Positions 15,858-26,270 of a DNA stretch of 64,000 nt are shown piece after piece; within the stretch, counting starts at the first letter, position 1; each line of letters starts with the position of its first letter. Below the pieces are notes generated by a model. The model ran no database searches. It had not been told where the DNA came from and saw nothing but the letters and a program-made list of their open reading frames with translations. The stretch covers positions 1 to 64,000 of the forward strand of contig NZ_SLXS01000012.1 of NCBI RefSeq assembly GCF_004340785.1. The letters are read 5' to 3'. The position numbers were made by a program, and so were the translations under genes. This stretch comes from Tumebacillus sp. BK434 (GTDB lineage Bacteria > Bacillota > Bacilli > Tumebacillales > Tumebacillaceae).

Positions 15858-16649
15858 GTGAAAATGCCTTGGAAGATCGGCGCTGTCTCGGTCGCAATCA
15901 TAATCGCATTTGTCATGATCGGCGGCTGCGGTTCCCAGCCTCAAGCGGGCGGCAGCAGTTCACGAGAGACAGATGCGAAAGCTCAATATAACGAAACCAA
16001 GCAGATGGTGCTGGACATCCTGCATACGAAAGAAGGGATGGACACGCTGAAAGACATCGTCCGCGACCCGCAGTTCAAGCGGTCACTGGCCATCAATGAA
16101 ACGGATGTGCAGGTGGCGATGCTAAAAGCGCTGACCGACGGCTCGGCACATGCCACTTTGGAAGAGCAGATGCGCAATCCCAAATTCGCGTCCGCCCTGG
16201 CCAAGTCATTCAAAAAGGACAATGAGAAGGTGCTGAAAGACCTGCTCAAAGACCCGGAATATCAGCAGATGATGCTCGTGCTGCTCAAAACACCGGAGTT
16301 CACGCAGAACCTCTACGACCTGATGAAAACGCCGGAGTACCGCAAGCAGACGATGTCGATCATGACCCAGTCGCTGCAGAATCCGGAGTTCAAGCTGCTC
16401 TACCTCGACCTGTTGAAACAGGCGATTCGCGAAGGCACGACCGAGCTCACCCCGACCGAGAAAAAGAAAGCAGGCATCGAAAGTGAAGCCGGCGGCAAAG
16501 CGGGCGAGAAAAAAGAAGGCGAGAAGAAGAAAAAAGAAGGTGAAGGCGGCGAAGGCGATGAAGGTGGAGAAGGCGGCGGCAGCGAAGGCGGCTCTGAAAA
16601 AGAGCAAGGCGGCGGCGGCGAAGGTGGCGGCGGCGGTGGCGGAAGCTAA
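15858..16649 (+). CDS. gerD: Spore germination lipoprotein GerD
   Basis: About 263 residues. A lipoprotein signal ends at GGCGSQ, giving an inner-spore-membrane lipoprotein that scaffolds germinant receptor clusters (germinosome). The central domain (residues ~40-195) has the family repeats of KDPEYQQM, KTPEFTQNL, KTPEYRKQ and QNPEFKLL. The last ~60 residues are a low-complexity Lys/Glu/Gly tail ending in poly-Gly, longer than the B. subtilis tail. Start could be GTG 15858 or ATG 15864. The plus orientation differs from the neighbouring ribosomal block. Confidence 0.93.
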   Translation: MKMPWKIGAVSVAIIIAFVMIGGCGSQPQAGGSSSRETDAKAQYNETKQMVLDILHTKEGMDTLKDIVRDPQFKRSLAINETDVQVAMLKALTDGSAHATLEEQMRNPKFASALAKSFKKDNEKVLKDLLKDPEYQQMMLVLLKTPEFTQNLYDLMKTPEYRKQTMSIMTQSLQNPEFKLLYLDLLKQAIREGTTELTPTEKKKAGIESEAGGKAGEKKEGEKKKKEGEGGEGDEGGEGGGSEGGSEKEQGGGGEGGGGGGGS

Positions 16650-16761
16650 TCGGCCGACCACACATAGAACACAGACCCACCTGTACACAAGACGGCACCA
16701 CGCATGCAGACACAATCGGCATCGGACAGCAGCTTGAATGCAACAGGCCTGCTCATTTGCA

Positions 16762-16797
16762 CAAAAAAGACCACCCGGTGAAGTCACCAGGTGGTCT
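16762..16797 (-). terminator. Terminator after salA
   Basis: Minus strand: AAGACCACCTGGTG, short loop, CACCGGGTGGTCTT, then TTTT. It is about 40 nt after the salA stop and also faces the convergent gerD. Confidence 0.88.
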
Positions 16798-16836
16798 TGC
16801 GCTTGTTTGCCTCATCGTTTGCCAGAGTTCGTTCGA

Positions 16837-17919
16837 TCAGGCCTTGGTGTACGGTTCGGTCATCGCCTGGTCAAGCACTTTGCGGCCGATCGTCTTGGCG
16901 AGTTTGGCGTACGCCTCACCTTGCGGGGTGTCGGCAGCGTAGATGCCGTCGCCGGTGTCGTTGGCCGCACCGATCGGGATCTGCACCAGCACGTCGGTCT
17001 TCAATTCCAGTGCGAGGCGCTCGCCGCCGCCTTTGCCGAAGATGTAGTGCTTTTGGCCGCCCGTCTCGAAGAAGGACATGTTTTCGATGACGCCGAGGAT
17101 CTCATGGTTGGTCTGGATCGCCATCGTGCCGACGCGTGCCGCCACCTCGGTCGCATTGAACTGCGGCGTGGTGACGATGATCTCCTTGCTCTTCGGCAGC
17201 ATCTGGTGCACATCGAGCGCCATGTCGCCGGTGCCCGGAGGCATGTCCAGCAGCATGATGTCGATGTCGCCCCAATGCACTTCCGCAAAGAAGTTGCGCA
17301 TCATCTTGCCCAGCATCGGGCCGCGCCAGATCACCGGACGGTTGTCCGGCACGAAAAAGTGCATCGAAATCACTTTCACGTCCTGCGCCACGACCGGTAA
17401 GAGCAGGTTGTCGATCAGTGTCGGTTTCTGATCGCGAATGCCGAAGATGCCCGGGATCGAGAAGCCGTAGATGTCCGCATCGATGATCCCGACGCGGTAT
17501 CCCATGCGCGCCAACGCCACGGCGAGGTTGGCGGTGACGGTCGACTTACCGACGCCGCCTTTGCCGGACGCCACCGCGATAAACTGCGTTTTGGCGTTCG
17601 GATCGAGCAGGGGCGGAGGGCCTTGCTCCGGTTGGCCGCCGCGCAGCACGTCGCGGAATTTCGCACGCTCTTCATCGGTCATCGTGCCAAGGGTGAGGTC
17701 GAACGACTTCAACCCCTCCACCCGGCTCAGCACCTCGCGCACATCGGAGTCAATCTTATTGCGCAGCGGGCAGCCGGCGATGGTCAGCACCACTTCGATC
17801 TTCGCATGTTCGCCTTCGATCTCCACGTTGCGCACCATGCCGAGCTCTACAATACTTTTATGTACTTCAGGGTCTTGCACCGGACGCAGCGCATCCAGAA
17901 TCGCCTGTTTTGTCAGCAT
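16837..17919 (-). CDS. salA: Mrp/NBP35-family P-loop ATPase SalA
   Basis: 360 residues, ATG behind GGAGGTGG. Residues 1-85 form a MIP18/DUF59 domain (LRPVQDPEVHKSIVELGMV, with the conserved Cys in IAGCPL). The ParA-like ATPase follows: deviant Walker A GKGGVGKST near 115, DADIYGFSIPGI near 140, and LLDMPPGTGD near 225. The family includes Fe-S cluster carriers; the CxxC seen in typical NBP35/ApbC carriers is not evident here. B. subtilis SalA regulates protease genes through scoC. Genomic position next to gerD and cwlD is as in B. subtilis. Confidence 0.9.
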   Translation of the reverse strand: MLTKQAILDALRPVQDPEVHKSIVELGMVRNVEIEGEHAKIEVVLTIAGCPLRNKIDSDVREVLSRVEGLKSFDLTLGTMTDEERAKFRDVLRGGQPEQGPPPLLDPNAKTQFIAVASGKGGVGKSTVTANLAVALARMGYRVGIIDADIYGFSIPGIFGIRDQKPTLIDNLLLPVVAQDVKVISMHFFVPDNRPVIWRGPMLGKMMRNFFAEVHWGDIDIMLLDMPPGTGDMALDVHQMLPKSKEIIVTTPQFNATEVAARVGTMAIQTNHEILGVIENMSFFETGGQKHYIFGKGGGERLALELKTDVLVQIPIGAANDTGDGIYAADTPQGEAYAKLAKTIGRKVLDQAMTEPYTKA

Positions 17920-18005
17920 CAATGCCACCTCCATCAGTTTCCACAGCCCTAAGTATACCACATCCTGCTCTCATGAGTTTCCGCTTGCATTTCCCAGCGC
18001 GTTGC

Positions 18006-18437
18006 CTAGTGTGTTTCAATATGGCCGGGCTCTTTCAGCGTCATCTGCATCTGATGCGCCTGACCTTCCTCCGTCCATTTCACCGTGTACTCCCGCAAGT
18101 CCCGGCTGAGCAACTGATAATGAACACCCGTTCCCGGCGCCAACGTGAGCGGCTTCTGGGCCGGGATCAGCTTCTCGTGTTCACTGACGCCCAGCGCAGT
18201 CAGCTCTTGCCCGCCTTTTGCCTCAAAGACGCGCACGTCCTCCGCGTCGCCCTGTCCGACATTTTGAAAGACCAGATACGGATAGACCGACTTCTCCGTC
18301 TCCAGTTTCAGCTCCGCCTTGGCAGTGCTCGTCTCTTTGGCCGGCTCTGGCTGTGGAGCGCATCCCGCCGCTCCGCCGAGCAAAACGAGACAAAGCACGG
18401 CCGCCCCCAAGCGACCCCTGTAGACTTTCTTGTTCAT
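18006..18437 (-). CDS. Putative lipoprotein, function unknown
   Basis: 143 residues with a clear lipoprotein signal: basic start MNKKVYRGR, hydrophobic core and lipobox LGGAAGC (Cys at 26), then a Pro/Glu/Thr-rich linker. The mature domain (~residues 40-140) looks beta-rich, with alternating strands, and could be an Ig-like or FixG-type fold; I do not recognise it. AGGAGG lies 9 nt before ATG. It sits between cwlD and salA, where B. subtilis has the small genes ybaJ/ybaK region, which suggests but does not prove a spore-envelope role. Confidence 0.75.
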   Translation of the reverse strand: MNKKVYRGRLGAAVLCLVLLGGAAGCAPQPEPAKETSTAKAELKLETEKSVYPYLVFQNVGQGDAEDVRVFEAKGGQELTALGVSEHEKLIPAQKPLTLAPGTGVHYQLLSRDLREYTVKWTEEGQAHQMQMTLKEPGHIETH

Positions 18438-18470
18438 GTTCTGCGCCTCCTGGTCCGTGTAGAGTGTGAT

Positions 18471-19193
18471 TTATTTCTCAGCGTAGTACGAAAGGATGCC
18501 CTTGTAAATGCTCAGGGCTAATTTTTTCTGGTGGTTGGCGCTTTGCATGAGCTCCGTTTCCTCCGGATTGGAGAGGAAACCAAGCTCCACCAACGCGCCC
18601 GGTTTGTCGGCGTTTTTCAGCAGGTAGAGGTCTTCCCGCTTCTTGACGCCGCGCACCGTATCGACCATTTCACTAAGCGCCACCTGCACATGCTCGGCGA
18701 GCTGCTTGCTGTCGTCAAACTCCGTGTCGTAAAACGTCTGCGCCCCCGACCATTTGGCCGACGTGATGGCGTTGCAGTGCAGGGAGATGAAGATCGTTGC
18801 ATCCGACTCGCGAATGATGCGCGCCCGCTCCTTTAAGTCTTGACTTTTTCGGCGGCTGTAACCCTTTAGATCTTCAGGCGCCAGATCGAGATCCTCCTCC
18901 CGGATCATGATCACGTGCGCCCCGGCCTGCTGCAGATACTCGCGCACCCGCATCGCCACCTGTAGCGTGATCTCTTTTTCCAGCACGCCCGACTCGCTGA
19001 CCGCGCCGGGATCGACTCCGCCGTGCCCGGCATCGAGCACGATCACCTGCCCGCTGAGCGGCATCGTCCACGACAGCGAGGACGGCTCCGTCAGCCATTG
19101 CAAGGTCCCCGTATACAGCCCAATCGAGCCGATCAAAAACAAGACTACATAGACGCCAAACCGCCAGACCGGCATCTTGCCTCGTTTCCACAT
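18471..19193 (-). CDS. cwlD: N-acetylmuramoyl-L-alanine amidase CwlD, spore cortex
   Basis: 240 residues, matching the 237 of B. subtilis CwlD. ATG chosen behind GGAGG (8 nt); the open frame upstream overlaps the rpsI terminator. A signal anchor covers residues 13-33. The Amidase_3 domain shows the zinc motifs VLDAGHGGVDPGA (first His), KEITL (Glu) and SLHCNA (second His), plus the late VELGFLSN with a catalytic Glu. CwlD with PdaA makes muramic-delta-lactam in the spore cortex. It lies just downstream of rpsI, as in B. subtilis. Confidence 0.93.
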   Translation of the reverse strand: MWKRGKMPVWRFGVYVVLFLIGSIGLYTGTLQWLTEPSSLSWTMPLSGQVIVLDAGHGGVDPGAVSESGVLEKEITLQVAMRVREYLQQAGAHVIMIREEDLDLAPEDLKGYSRRKSQDLKERARIIRESDATIFISLHCNAITSAKWSGAQTFYDTEFDDSKQLAEHVQVALSEMVDTVRGVKKREDLYLLKNADKPGALVELGFLSNPEETELMQSANHQKKLALSIYKGILSYYAEK

Positions 19194-19232
19194 CCGCAAT
19201 CCCTCCTTCATAGGAATCGTATGCGGACAGGC

Positions 19233-19271
19233 ACAAAAAAAGAAGGACACCCAGACGGGTATCCTTCTTTG
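19233..19271 (-). terminator. Terminator after rplM-rpsI
   Basis: Minus strand: AAAGAAGGATACCC, 4-nt loop, GGGTGTCCTTCTTT followed by more T. It separates ribosomal from spore genes. Confidence 0.92.
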
Positions 19272-19295
19272 GAAAGCTGTAGTACGGTCCGACAA

Positions 19296-19691
19296 TTAAC
19301 GCTTGGAGAACTGCGGAGCGCGACGAGCAGCTTTGAGGCCGTATTTCTTACGCTCTTTCATACGCGGGTCACGAGTCAGGAAGCCTGCCTTCTTCAGAGA
19401 ACCACGCAGTTCCGGATCAGCTTTCAGCAGCGCACGGGAGATCCCGTGACGGATTGCGCCAGCTTGGCCGGAGAAGCCGCCACCTTTAACGTTTGCGATC
19501 ACATCGTACTTGCCGATGGTCTCAGTCAGGTTGCCCGGCTGTTTTACGATCAGTTTCAGGGTTTCGAGACCGCCGAAGAATTGATCCATGGTGCGGTTGT
19601 TGATGATCACGTTGCCTTCACCCGGTACGAGACGTACGCGAGCTACGGAGTGTTTACGACGACCAGTGCCCCAGTATTGAACTTGTGCCAT
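19296..19691 (-). CDS. rpsI: 30S ribosomal protein S9
   Basis: 131 residues. The N-terminus [21 protein letters not shown] and the C-terminal tail ending in APQFSKR are family hallmarks; the basic tail reaches the P-site tRNA in the small subunit head. [11 protein letters not shown] near residue 75 is the conserved core. It follows rplM by 18 nt with an AGGGAGG site, the usual L13-S9 pair, and ends the transcript at a strong terminator. Confidence 0.98.
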   Translation of the reverse strand: MAQVQYWGTGRRKHSVARVRLVPGEGNVIINNRTMDQFFGGLETLKLIVKQPGNLTETIGKYDVIANVKGGGFSGQAGAIRHGISRALLKADPELRGSLKKAGFLTRDPRMKERKKYGLKAARRAPQFSKR

Positions 19692-19709
19692 TGTGTGCTA
19701 ACCTCCCTC

Positions 19710-20144
19710 TTACTTCGATTCCCACGGAATCGGGTTTTGTGCTGCATGCGGATGCTCGGTACCTGCGTATACGCGCAGCTTGGTCAGCTGCTGCGCACCA
19801 AGGGAGTTATGCGGGAGCATACCCTTGATTGCGAAGGTCAGCACGCGCTCCGGCTTGGTAGCCAGCATTTGGCCAGCGGTGGTTTGCTTCAGACCGCCCG
19901 GATACAGGGAGTGACGATAGTAGATCTTGTTGGTCAGTTTCTTGCCGGTGAAGACAACCTTCTCAGCGTTGATGATGATCACGAAATCACCGGTGTCAAC
20001 ATGCGGGGTGAATTCCGGTTTATGTTTACCGCGAAGGATAGAAGCAACTTCAGTTGCCAGACGACCAACGGTTTTACCTTCAGCGTCGATGATGTACCAT
20101 TTGCGTTCCACAGCGCCTGGTTTCGCCATGTACGTTGTACGCAT
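19710..20144 (-). CDS. rplM: 50S ribosomal protein L13
   Basis: 144 residues. [24 protein letters not shown] and the internal [14 protein letters not shown] are diagnostic for L13, an early-assembling 23S rRNA binder. ATG sits behind AGGAGGG. First gene of the L13-S9 unit, 115 nt after truA. A modest promoter candidate lies in that gap, so the pair may be transcribed independently of the alpha operon. Confidence 0.98.
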   Translation of the reverse strand: MRTTYMAKPGAVERKWYIIDAEGKTVGRLATEVASILRGKHKPEFTPHVDTGDFVIIINAEKVVFTGKKLTNKIYYRHSLYPGGLKQTTAGQMLATKPERVLTFAIKGMLPHNSLGAQQLTKLRVYAGTEHPHAAQNPIPWESK

Positions 20145-20195
20145 AGTAATTCCCTCCTGAAACTTGTTGTATTTTAAAAGCCGGGGCTAGTGGGA

Positions 20196-20225
20196 TTAGC
20201 AAGGGCTGTAAAATACCAATGTCAA
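20196..20225 (-). promoter_or_regulatory. Weak promoter candidate before rplM
   Basis: Minus strand: TTGACA at 20225-20220, 18-bp spacer, TGCTAA at 20201-20196. The -35 is perfect, the -10 poor. A small hairpin GCTA...TAGC overlaps the start region and could be an L13-type leader; this is not established. Confidence 0.3.
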
Positions 20226-20259
20226 TTCTACTTTGGTCAAGCCAAAATGTCAAGACATA

Positions 20260-20997
20260 TCACTCGTACAGAACTTGCCACATCGTTAAGCCATGGGCCG
20301 GAGCGGTCACCCCGGCCAATTTGCGGTCGCGCGCAAGCAAAATATCAGGGATCGCGCCCGGTTCAATCTTGCCGCGGCCGACATCGAGCAACGTGCCGGC
20401 GATGATCCGCACCATGTTGTACAGAAACCCTTCACCGCGGCAGGTCACCGTGAGCAGGTGACCATCTTCCCGGAGGTCCACAGCGTGAAGCGTGCGCACT
20501 TTGTCTTCAACCGGCGTGTTGGCAGCACAGAAACTGGTGAAATCATGACGACCCACGAGATGAGTTGCCGCTTCGATCATCCGCTCGACGCAAATCGGGT
20601 AGGGATAGTGATAGGCGTACTTGCGCGTAAACACGTCCGGATAAGCGCCGCGGTCAAACTGGTAGCGGTAGACCTTCCCCCGGGCGGAAAAACGCGCATG
20701 CCAGTCCTCAGGCACCTCTGTGGCGTCCTGGACGACCAGATCGTCAGGCAGCTTAACGTTGCAGACGATCGGCCACTTCTCCACCGGAACGCGCGAGGAA
20801 GTGTGAAAGTTGACCACTTGCGCCCGCGCATGCACGCCGGCATCGGTTCGCCCCGAGCCGATGATCGAAACGGGGTGTCCGACCACCTCTTCCAGACGCG
20901 CCTGCAGCGTCCCCTGCACCGTGCGCAGGTTGGGCTGAGTCTGAAAGCCGTGAAAATCGGTCCCGTCATACGAGATCGTCAGTTTGATGTTCCGCAT
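20260..20997 (-). CDS. truA: tRNA pseudouridine(38-40) synthase TruA
   Basis: 245 residues; ATG behind GGAGGGA. Catalytic motif GSGRTDAGVHA (Asp near residue 53) and the N-terminal KLTISYDGTDFHGFQTQP are standard for TruA, which modifies uridines 38-40 in the anticodon arm. The C-terminal RGEGFLYNMVRIIAGTLL is also conserved. It lies directly after the rplQ terminator. In B. subtilis the ECF transporter genes ecfA1-ecfA2-ecfT stand between rplQ and truA; they are absent here. Confidence 0.97.
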   Translation of the reverse strand: MRNIKLTISYDGTDFHGFQTQPNLRTVQGTLQARLEEVVGHPVSIIGSGRTDAGVHARAQVVNFHTSSRVPVEKWPIVCNVKLPDDLVVQDATEVPEDWHARFSARGKVYRYQFDRGAYPDVFTRKYAYHYPYPICVERMIEAATHLVGRHDFTSFCAANTPVEDKVRTLHAVDLREDGHLLTVTCRGEGFLYNMVRIIAGTLLDVGRGKIEPGAIPDILLARDRKLAGVTAPAHGLTMWQVLYE

Positions 20998-21024
20998 AGT
21001 CCCTCCGCTCACACCGTTCGTTAA

Positions 21025-21060
21025 TCAAAAACGAGGTTTGCAGTTGCAGCAAACCTCGTA
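21025..21060 (-). terminator. Terminator ending the S10-spc-alpha supercluster
   Basis: Minus strand: TACGAGGTTTGC, 7-nt loop region, GCAAACCTCGT, then TTTTTGATT. It starts a few bases after the rplQ stop. Confidence 0.92.
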
Positions 21061-21067
21061 AGGAACA

Positions 21068-21430
21068 TTATACGAGTTCGAGGTACACCATCGGTGCACC
21101 GTCACCGCGGCGCGGTCCGATCTTCAAGATGCGGGTGTAGCCGCCTTGACGATCAGCAAAGCGCGGAGCGATCTCGGAGAACAGCTTTTGCACTGCGTCC
21201 TGGTTGGTGGTCGCGTCTGCGATTTCCGGGCGAACAAAAGCTGCGACTTGACGGCGAGCGTGCAGGTCGCCACGCTTTGCCAGCGTGATCAGCTTCTCAG
21301 CTACCGAACGGAGTTCTTTCGCTTTCGCTTCAGTAGTTTGGATGCGCTCATAGATGAACAGGTCGGTTACCTGGCTGCGGAACAGCGCTTTACGGTTACC
21401 GGAACGGCGGTTCAGTTTTCTGTATGCCAT
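21068..21430 (-). CDS. rplQ: 50S ribosomal protein L17
   Basis: 120 residues. [20 protein letters not shown] is the characteristic start; the protein sits near the exit tunnel on the large subunit. Size is typical for bacilli (120), shorter than the E. coli form. It is the last gene of the alpha operon, 43 nt after rpoA, and a strong terminator follows at once. Confidence 0.98.
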   Translation of the reverse strand: MAYRKLNRRSGNRKALFRSQVTDLFIYERIQTTEAKAKELRSVAEKLITLAKRGDLHARRQVAAFVRPEIADATTNQDAVQKLFSEIAPRFADRQGGYTRILKIGPRRGDGAPMVYLELV

Positions 21431-21473
21431 GTGTTGTTTCCCTCCTCCTCAAAAAAAGTAGCAAAGGAGATGA

Positions 21474-22418
21474 TTAGTCTTCGTTGCGAAGGCCAAGACC
21501 GAGCTCAGCGAGCTTCTCCTGAACTTCTTCCAGCGATTTGCGTCCGAGGTTGCGGACTTTCATCATCTCTTCCTCTGTCTTGGAACAGAGCTCTTGAACC
21601 GTGTTGATGCCAGCACGCTTCAAGCAGTTGTAGGAGCGAACGGAAAGTTCCAGTTCTTCGATCGTCATCTCAAGAACTTTCTCTTTCTTATCGTCTTCCT
21701 TCTCAATCATGATCTCCGTATCGCGTACTTTATCGGTCAGGCCTACAAACAACATCAGGTGCTCTGTGAGGATCTTCGCACCCAGACTCACCGCTTCGTC
21801 AGGTCGAATGCTTCCGTCCGTCCAGACCTCGAGGGTCAGCTTGTCGTAGTTGGTTACCTGTCCGACGCGAGTATTCTCTACGGAGTAGTTCACGCGTTCA
21901 ATCGGCGTGTAGATGGAGTCGATCGGGATCACGCCAATCTCCATGTCTTCTTTCTTGTTACGGTCAGCCGGAACATAGCCGCGTCCACGGTTCGCCGTAA
22001 TCTCCATGAAGAGTCTGCCGCCTTCGGCCAAATTGGCGATATGCAGGTCCGGGTTGAGCACGTCAACGTCGGAATCCACACGAATATCGCCGGCGGTGAC
22101 CGCGCCCGGTCCCTCCGCGTCGATCGTCAGCGTTTTCTCCTCGTCGGAATGGATTTTGAGCGAAAGCCGTTTGAGATTCAAGATGATCTCTGTTGTATCT
22201 TCGACGACGCCCGGGACGGTGGAGAACTCATGGAGCACCCCTTCAATCTTCACGCTGGTCGCAGCAGCGCCCGGCAAGGAAGAGAGCAGGATGCGGCGCA
22301 GAGAGTTCCCCAGCGTGGTGCCGTAGCCGCGTTCCAGCGGTTCCACCACAAACTTCCCGTACGTGCCACTTTCGTTGATCTCAACAGTCTCGATTCTCGG
22401 CTTTTCAATTTCAATCAT
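21474..22418 (-). CDS. rpoA: RNA polymerase subunit alpha
   Basis: 314 residues, the same as B. subtilis. The N-terminal assembly domain (1-230) contains [20 protein letters not shown]; the flexible linker near 230-245 is acidic ([10 protein letters not shown]); the C-terminal domain (245-314) has the UP-element/activator determinants [16 protein letters not shown] and [12 protein letters not shown]. It forms the dimer that nucleates beta and beta' (rpoB and rpoC in this window). Located between rpsD and rplQ. Confidence 0.99.
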   Translation of the reverse strand: MIEIEKPRIETVEINESGTYGKFVVEPLERGYGTTLGNSLRRILLSSLPGAAATSVKIEGVLHEFSTVPGVVEDTTEIILNLKRLSLKIHSDEEKTLTIDAEGPGAVTAGDIRVDSDVDVLNPDLHIANLAEGGRLFMEITANRGRGYVPADRNKKEDMEIGVIPIDSIYTPIERVNYSVENTRVGQVTNYDKLTLEVWTDGSIRPDEAVSLGAKILTEHLMLFVGLTDKVRDTEIMIEKEDDKKEKVLEMTIEELELSVRSYNCLKRAGINTVQELCSKTEEEMMKVRNLGRKSLEEVQEKLAELGLGLRNED

Positions 22419-22504
22419 TCACGTAACCCTCCTTCTCGACAACTCGAACATTCCGGTGAGACTTGCGCAGCTGAGGGTGATAGTCTGCCGAGTACACTCA
22501 AATC

Positions 22505-23131
22505 TTAGCGAGAGTAAAGTTCGACGATCATTTGTTCTGCAACTGGAACGTCGATTTCGTCACGAGACGGAACGCGAACGATGCGCGCAGACTTGGTGTT
22601 CAGGTCTCTCTCGAGCCACGCGATCACCGCTTTGGATTCAGCAGATTCCAAGAGTTCCTTCACGCGCGGAACATCTTGTGCTTTATCGGAAAACGCAATC
22701 ACGTCGCCCGGCTTGGTCAGGTAAGACGGAATGTCGACGCGCTTGCCGTTCACGAGGATGTGGCCGTGTTTCACGATTTGGCGAGCTTCCGGACGGGAAG
22801 CAGCGAAACCGGAGCGATACACAACGTTATCCAGGCGGCTTTCCAGAATCTGCAGCAGGGTTTCACCTGTGATCCCCTTGCGGCGGCTAGCTTCTTCGTA
22901 GTATGCACGGAATTGCTTTTCAAGGACGCCGTAGACGCGACGTGCTTTTTGCTTTTCGCGCAGTTGGGTACCGTATTCCGATACCTTCTTGCGAGCCTGG
23001 CCGTGTTGGCCCGGCGCGTAAGCGCGGCGGTCGATGGCACACTTGTCGGTATAGCAGCGTTCGCCTTTCAGATACAGTTTAACGCCTTCACGGCGGCACA
23101 AACGGCAAACAGAACCGGTGTATCTTGCCAT
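22505..23131 (-). CDS. rpsD: 30S ribosomal protein S4, zinc form
   Basis: 208 residues starting at [16 protein letters not shown] behind AGGAGGTG. Four N-terminal cysteines (CRLC and a later CYTDKC) indicate the zinc-binding type. The S4 RNA-binding domain is near residues 97-160 ([13 protein letters not shown]). S4 is a primary 16S rRNA binder. In B. subtilis rpsD is a separate, self-regulated gene far from here; in this genome it is inside the alpha operon between rpsK and rpoA, the E. coli and clostridial layout. Gaps of 85-86 nt on both sides leave room for regulation. Confidence 0.98.
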   Translation of the reverse strand: MARYTGSVCRLCRREGVKLYLKGERCYTDKCAIDRRAYAPGQHGQARKKVSEYGTQLREKQKARRVYGVLEKQFRAYYEEASRRKGITGETLLQILESRLDNVVYRSGFAASRPEARQIVKHGHILVNGKRVDIPSYLTKPGDVIAFSDKAQDVPRVKELLESAESKAVIAWLERDLNTKSARIVRVPSRDEIDVPVAEQMIVELYSR

Positions 23132-23216
23132 TCTAGTATTGACACCTCCTGTTAGAATCATACTCTGTTGCTAAAGGTTTCCGTGTCTTCTTACACACAG
23201 AAGAGAAGCGCCAACG

Positions 23217-23627
23217 TTATACGCGGCGGCGCTTCGGCGGACGGCAACCGTTGTGCGGGATCGGAGTGACGTCTTTGATCATGGAAACTTCGAGGCCTGC
23301 TGCTTGCAGGGAACGAATCGCTGCTTCACGACCAGCGCCCGGACCTTTTACGAAGACTTCCAAGGACTTCATTCCATGTTCCATCGCAACTTTAGCTGCA
23401 GATTCTGCTGCCATTTGAGCTGCGAACGGGGTCGACTTACGGGAGCCTTTGAAGCCTTGGCCGCCGGCAGTAGCCCAGGAGATCGCGTTGCCTTGCATGT
23501 CGGTGATGGTAACGATCGTGTTATTGAAAGTCGACTTGATGTGAGCTACGCCAACTTCAATGTTCTTACGGTCACGACGTTTGGTACGGGTGGTAGCACC
23601 TTTACCGCGTCCTTTAACTTTTGCCAT
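23217..23627 (-). CDS. rpsK: 30S ribosomal protein S11
   Basis: 136 residues. [19 protein letters not shown] and the C-terminal [16 protein letters not shown] are diagnostic. S11 forms part of the mRNA exit platform with S18 and S21. The N-terminus has a short basic [16 protein letters not shown] stretch. It follows rpsM by 19 nt. Confidence 0.98.
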   Translation of the reverse strand: MAKVKGRGKGATTRTKRRDRKNIEVGVAHIKSTFNNTIVTITDMQGNAISWATAGGQGFKGSRKSTPFAAQMAAESAAKVAMEHGMKSLEVFVKGPGAGREAAIRSLQAAGLEVSMIKDVTPIPHNGCRPPKRRRV

Positions 23628-23646
23628 GTGTCAGTTTCCCCCCTTA

Positions 23647-24015
23647 TTATTTTTTCTTGCCTGCTACAGTGCGGCGCGGACCCTTACGGGTACGAGCGTT
23701 GGTCTTGGTGCGTTGACCGCGAACCGGAAGACCGCGGCGGTGACGGATCCCACGGTAGGAACCGATCTCGATCAGGCGCTTGATGTTCAAAGCGATGTCG
23801 CGACGGAGGTCACCTTCAACCTTGACGTTCTTGTCGATATATTCACGGATCTTGTTGACTTCATCTTCAGTCAGATCCTTTACGCGAGCGTCTTTGTTAA
23901 CGCCAGTAGCTTCGAGGACCTTGTTCGCGGTCTTACGGCCGATGCCGAAGATGTAGGTCAAGCTGATTTCCACACGCTTGTCGCGCGGGATATCGATACC
24001 TGCAATACGTGCCAT
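23647..24015 (-). CDS. rpsM: 30S ribosomal protein S13
   Basis: 122 residues from [17 protein letters not shown] behind GGGAGGTG; the open frame nine codons upstream has no ribosome site. The helix-two-turn-helix core ([16 protein letters not shown]) and the basic tail [16 protein letters not shown] contact 16S rRNA and the P-site tRNA and form intersubunit bridges. 119 nt separate it from rpmJ, the largest gap inside this part of the cluster. Confidence 0.98.
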   Translation of the reverse strand: MARIAGIDIPRDKRVEISLTYIFGIGRKTANKVLEATGVNKDARVKDLTEDEVNKIREYIDKNVKVEGDLRRDIALNIKRLIEIGSYRGIRHRRGLPVRGQRTKTNARTRKGPRRTVAGKKK

Positions 24016-24134
24016 GTGCGTGTACACCTCCCAAGTAATCATCGATGTGCTTAGTTTATAGGAAACAACAGCAGCGCAGTTCCCAGAGTTCCGTCAGAGC
24101 GGAACGGGACAGCCGCTCTACGCTCTGTTGAAAC

Positions 24135-24478
<344 letters not shown>

Positions 24479-24492
<14 letters not shown>

Positions 24493-24811
24493 TAGGGTCA
24501 CTTCCTCTCTTCGCTTCATCAATACTCTGTACAAACGATCGTTTGAATCGGTTCAGGCAACCGCGCAACAACGCATTTTGCACCTGACCTTTTTGCTCAA
24601 GCTCGGCTGCCAGCAATTCATCAAGATGAGGAAGCAGCTGGATATGCGCGCGATTCTTGCGCTTGGGAGCGTCGCTTTTACGCTTCGCACCGTCCGCCAG
24701 CAAAACGGTCTTCGGACCTGCAATCCCAACAATGACCGCGTAGTTACCTGTTTCTTTGCCTTGAGTCACCATGACGAACTGCCCAAGATGGGGACGCATC
24801 GGATGAAGCAT
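24479..24811 (-). CDS. KOW-domain RNA-binding protein (L14e-like)
   Basis: 110 residues, ATG behind AAGGTG within 10 nt of the map stop. The N-terminal part ([21 protein letters not shown], residues ~7-28) is a KOW/SH3-like motif; then a basic stretch [20 protein letters not shown]. Equivalent small KOW genes stand between map and infA in many Firmicutes (ybzG in B. subtilis); their exact role is not known to me. The last third (after ~residue 75) looks unconserved. Translationally linked to infA by overlap. Confidence 0.85.
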
Positions 24812-24821
24812 CCTGTTCACC

Positions 24822-26218
<1,397 letters not shown>

Positions 26219-26270
26219 TCATCCCTCCATTGTCAAAGACTTCTGGTTTCGGGCCATGCCGTCTCTTTCA

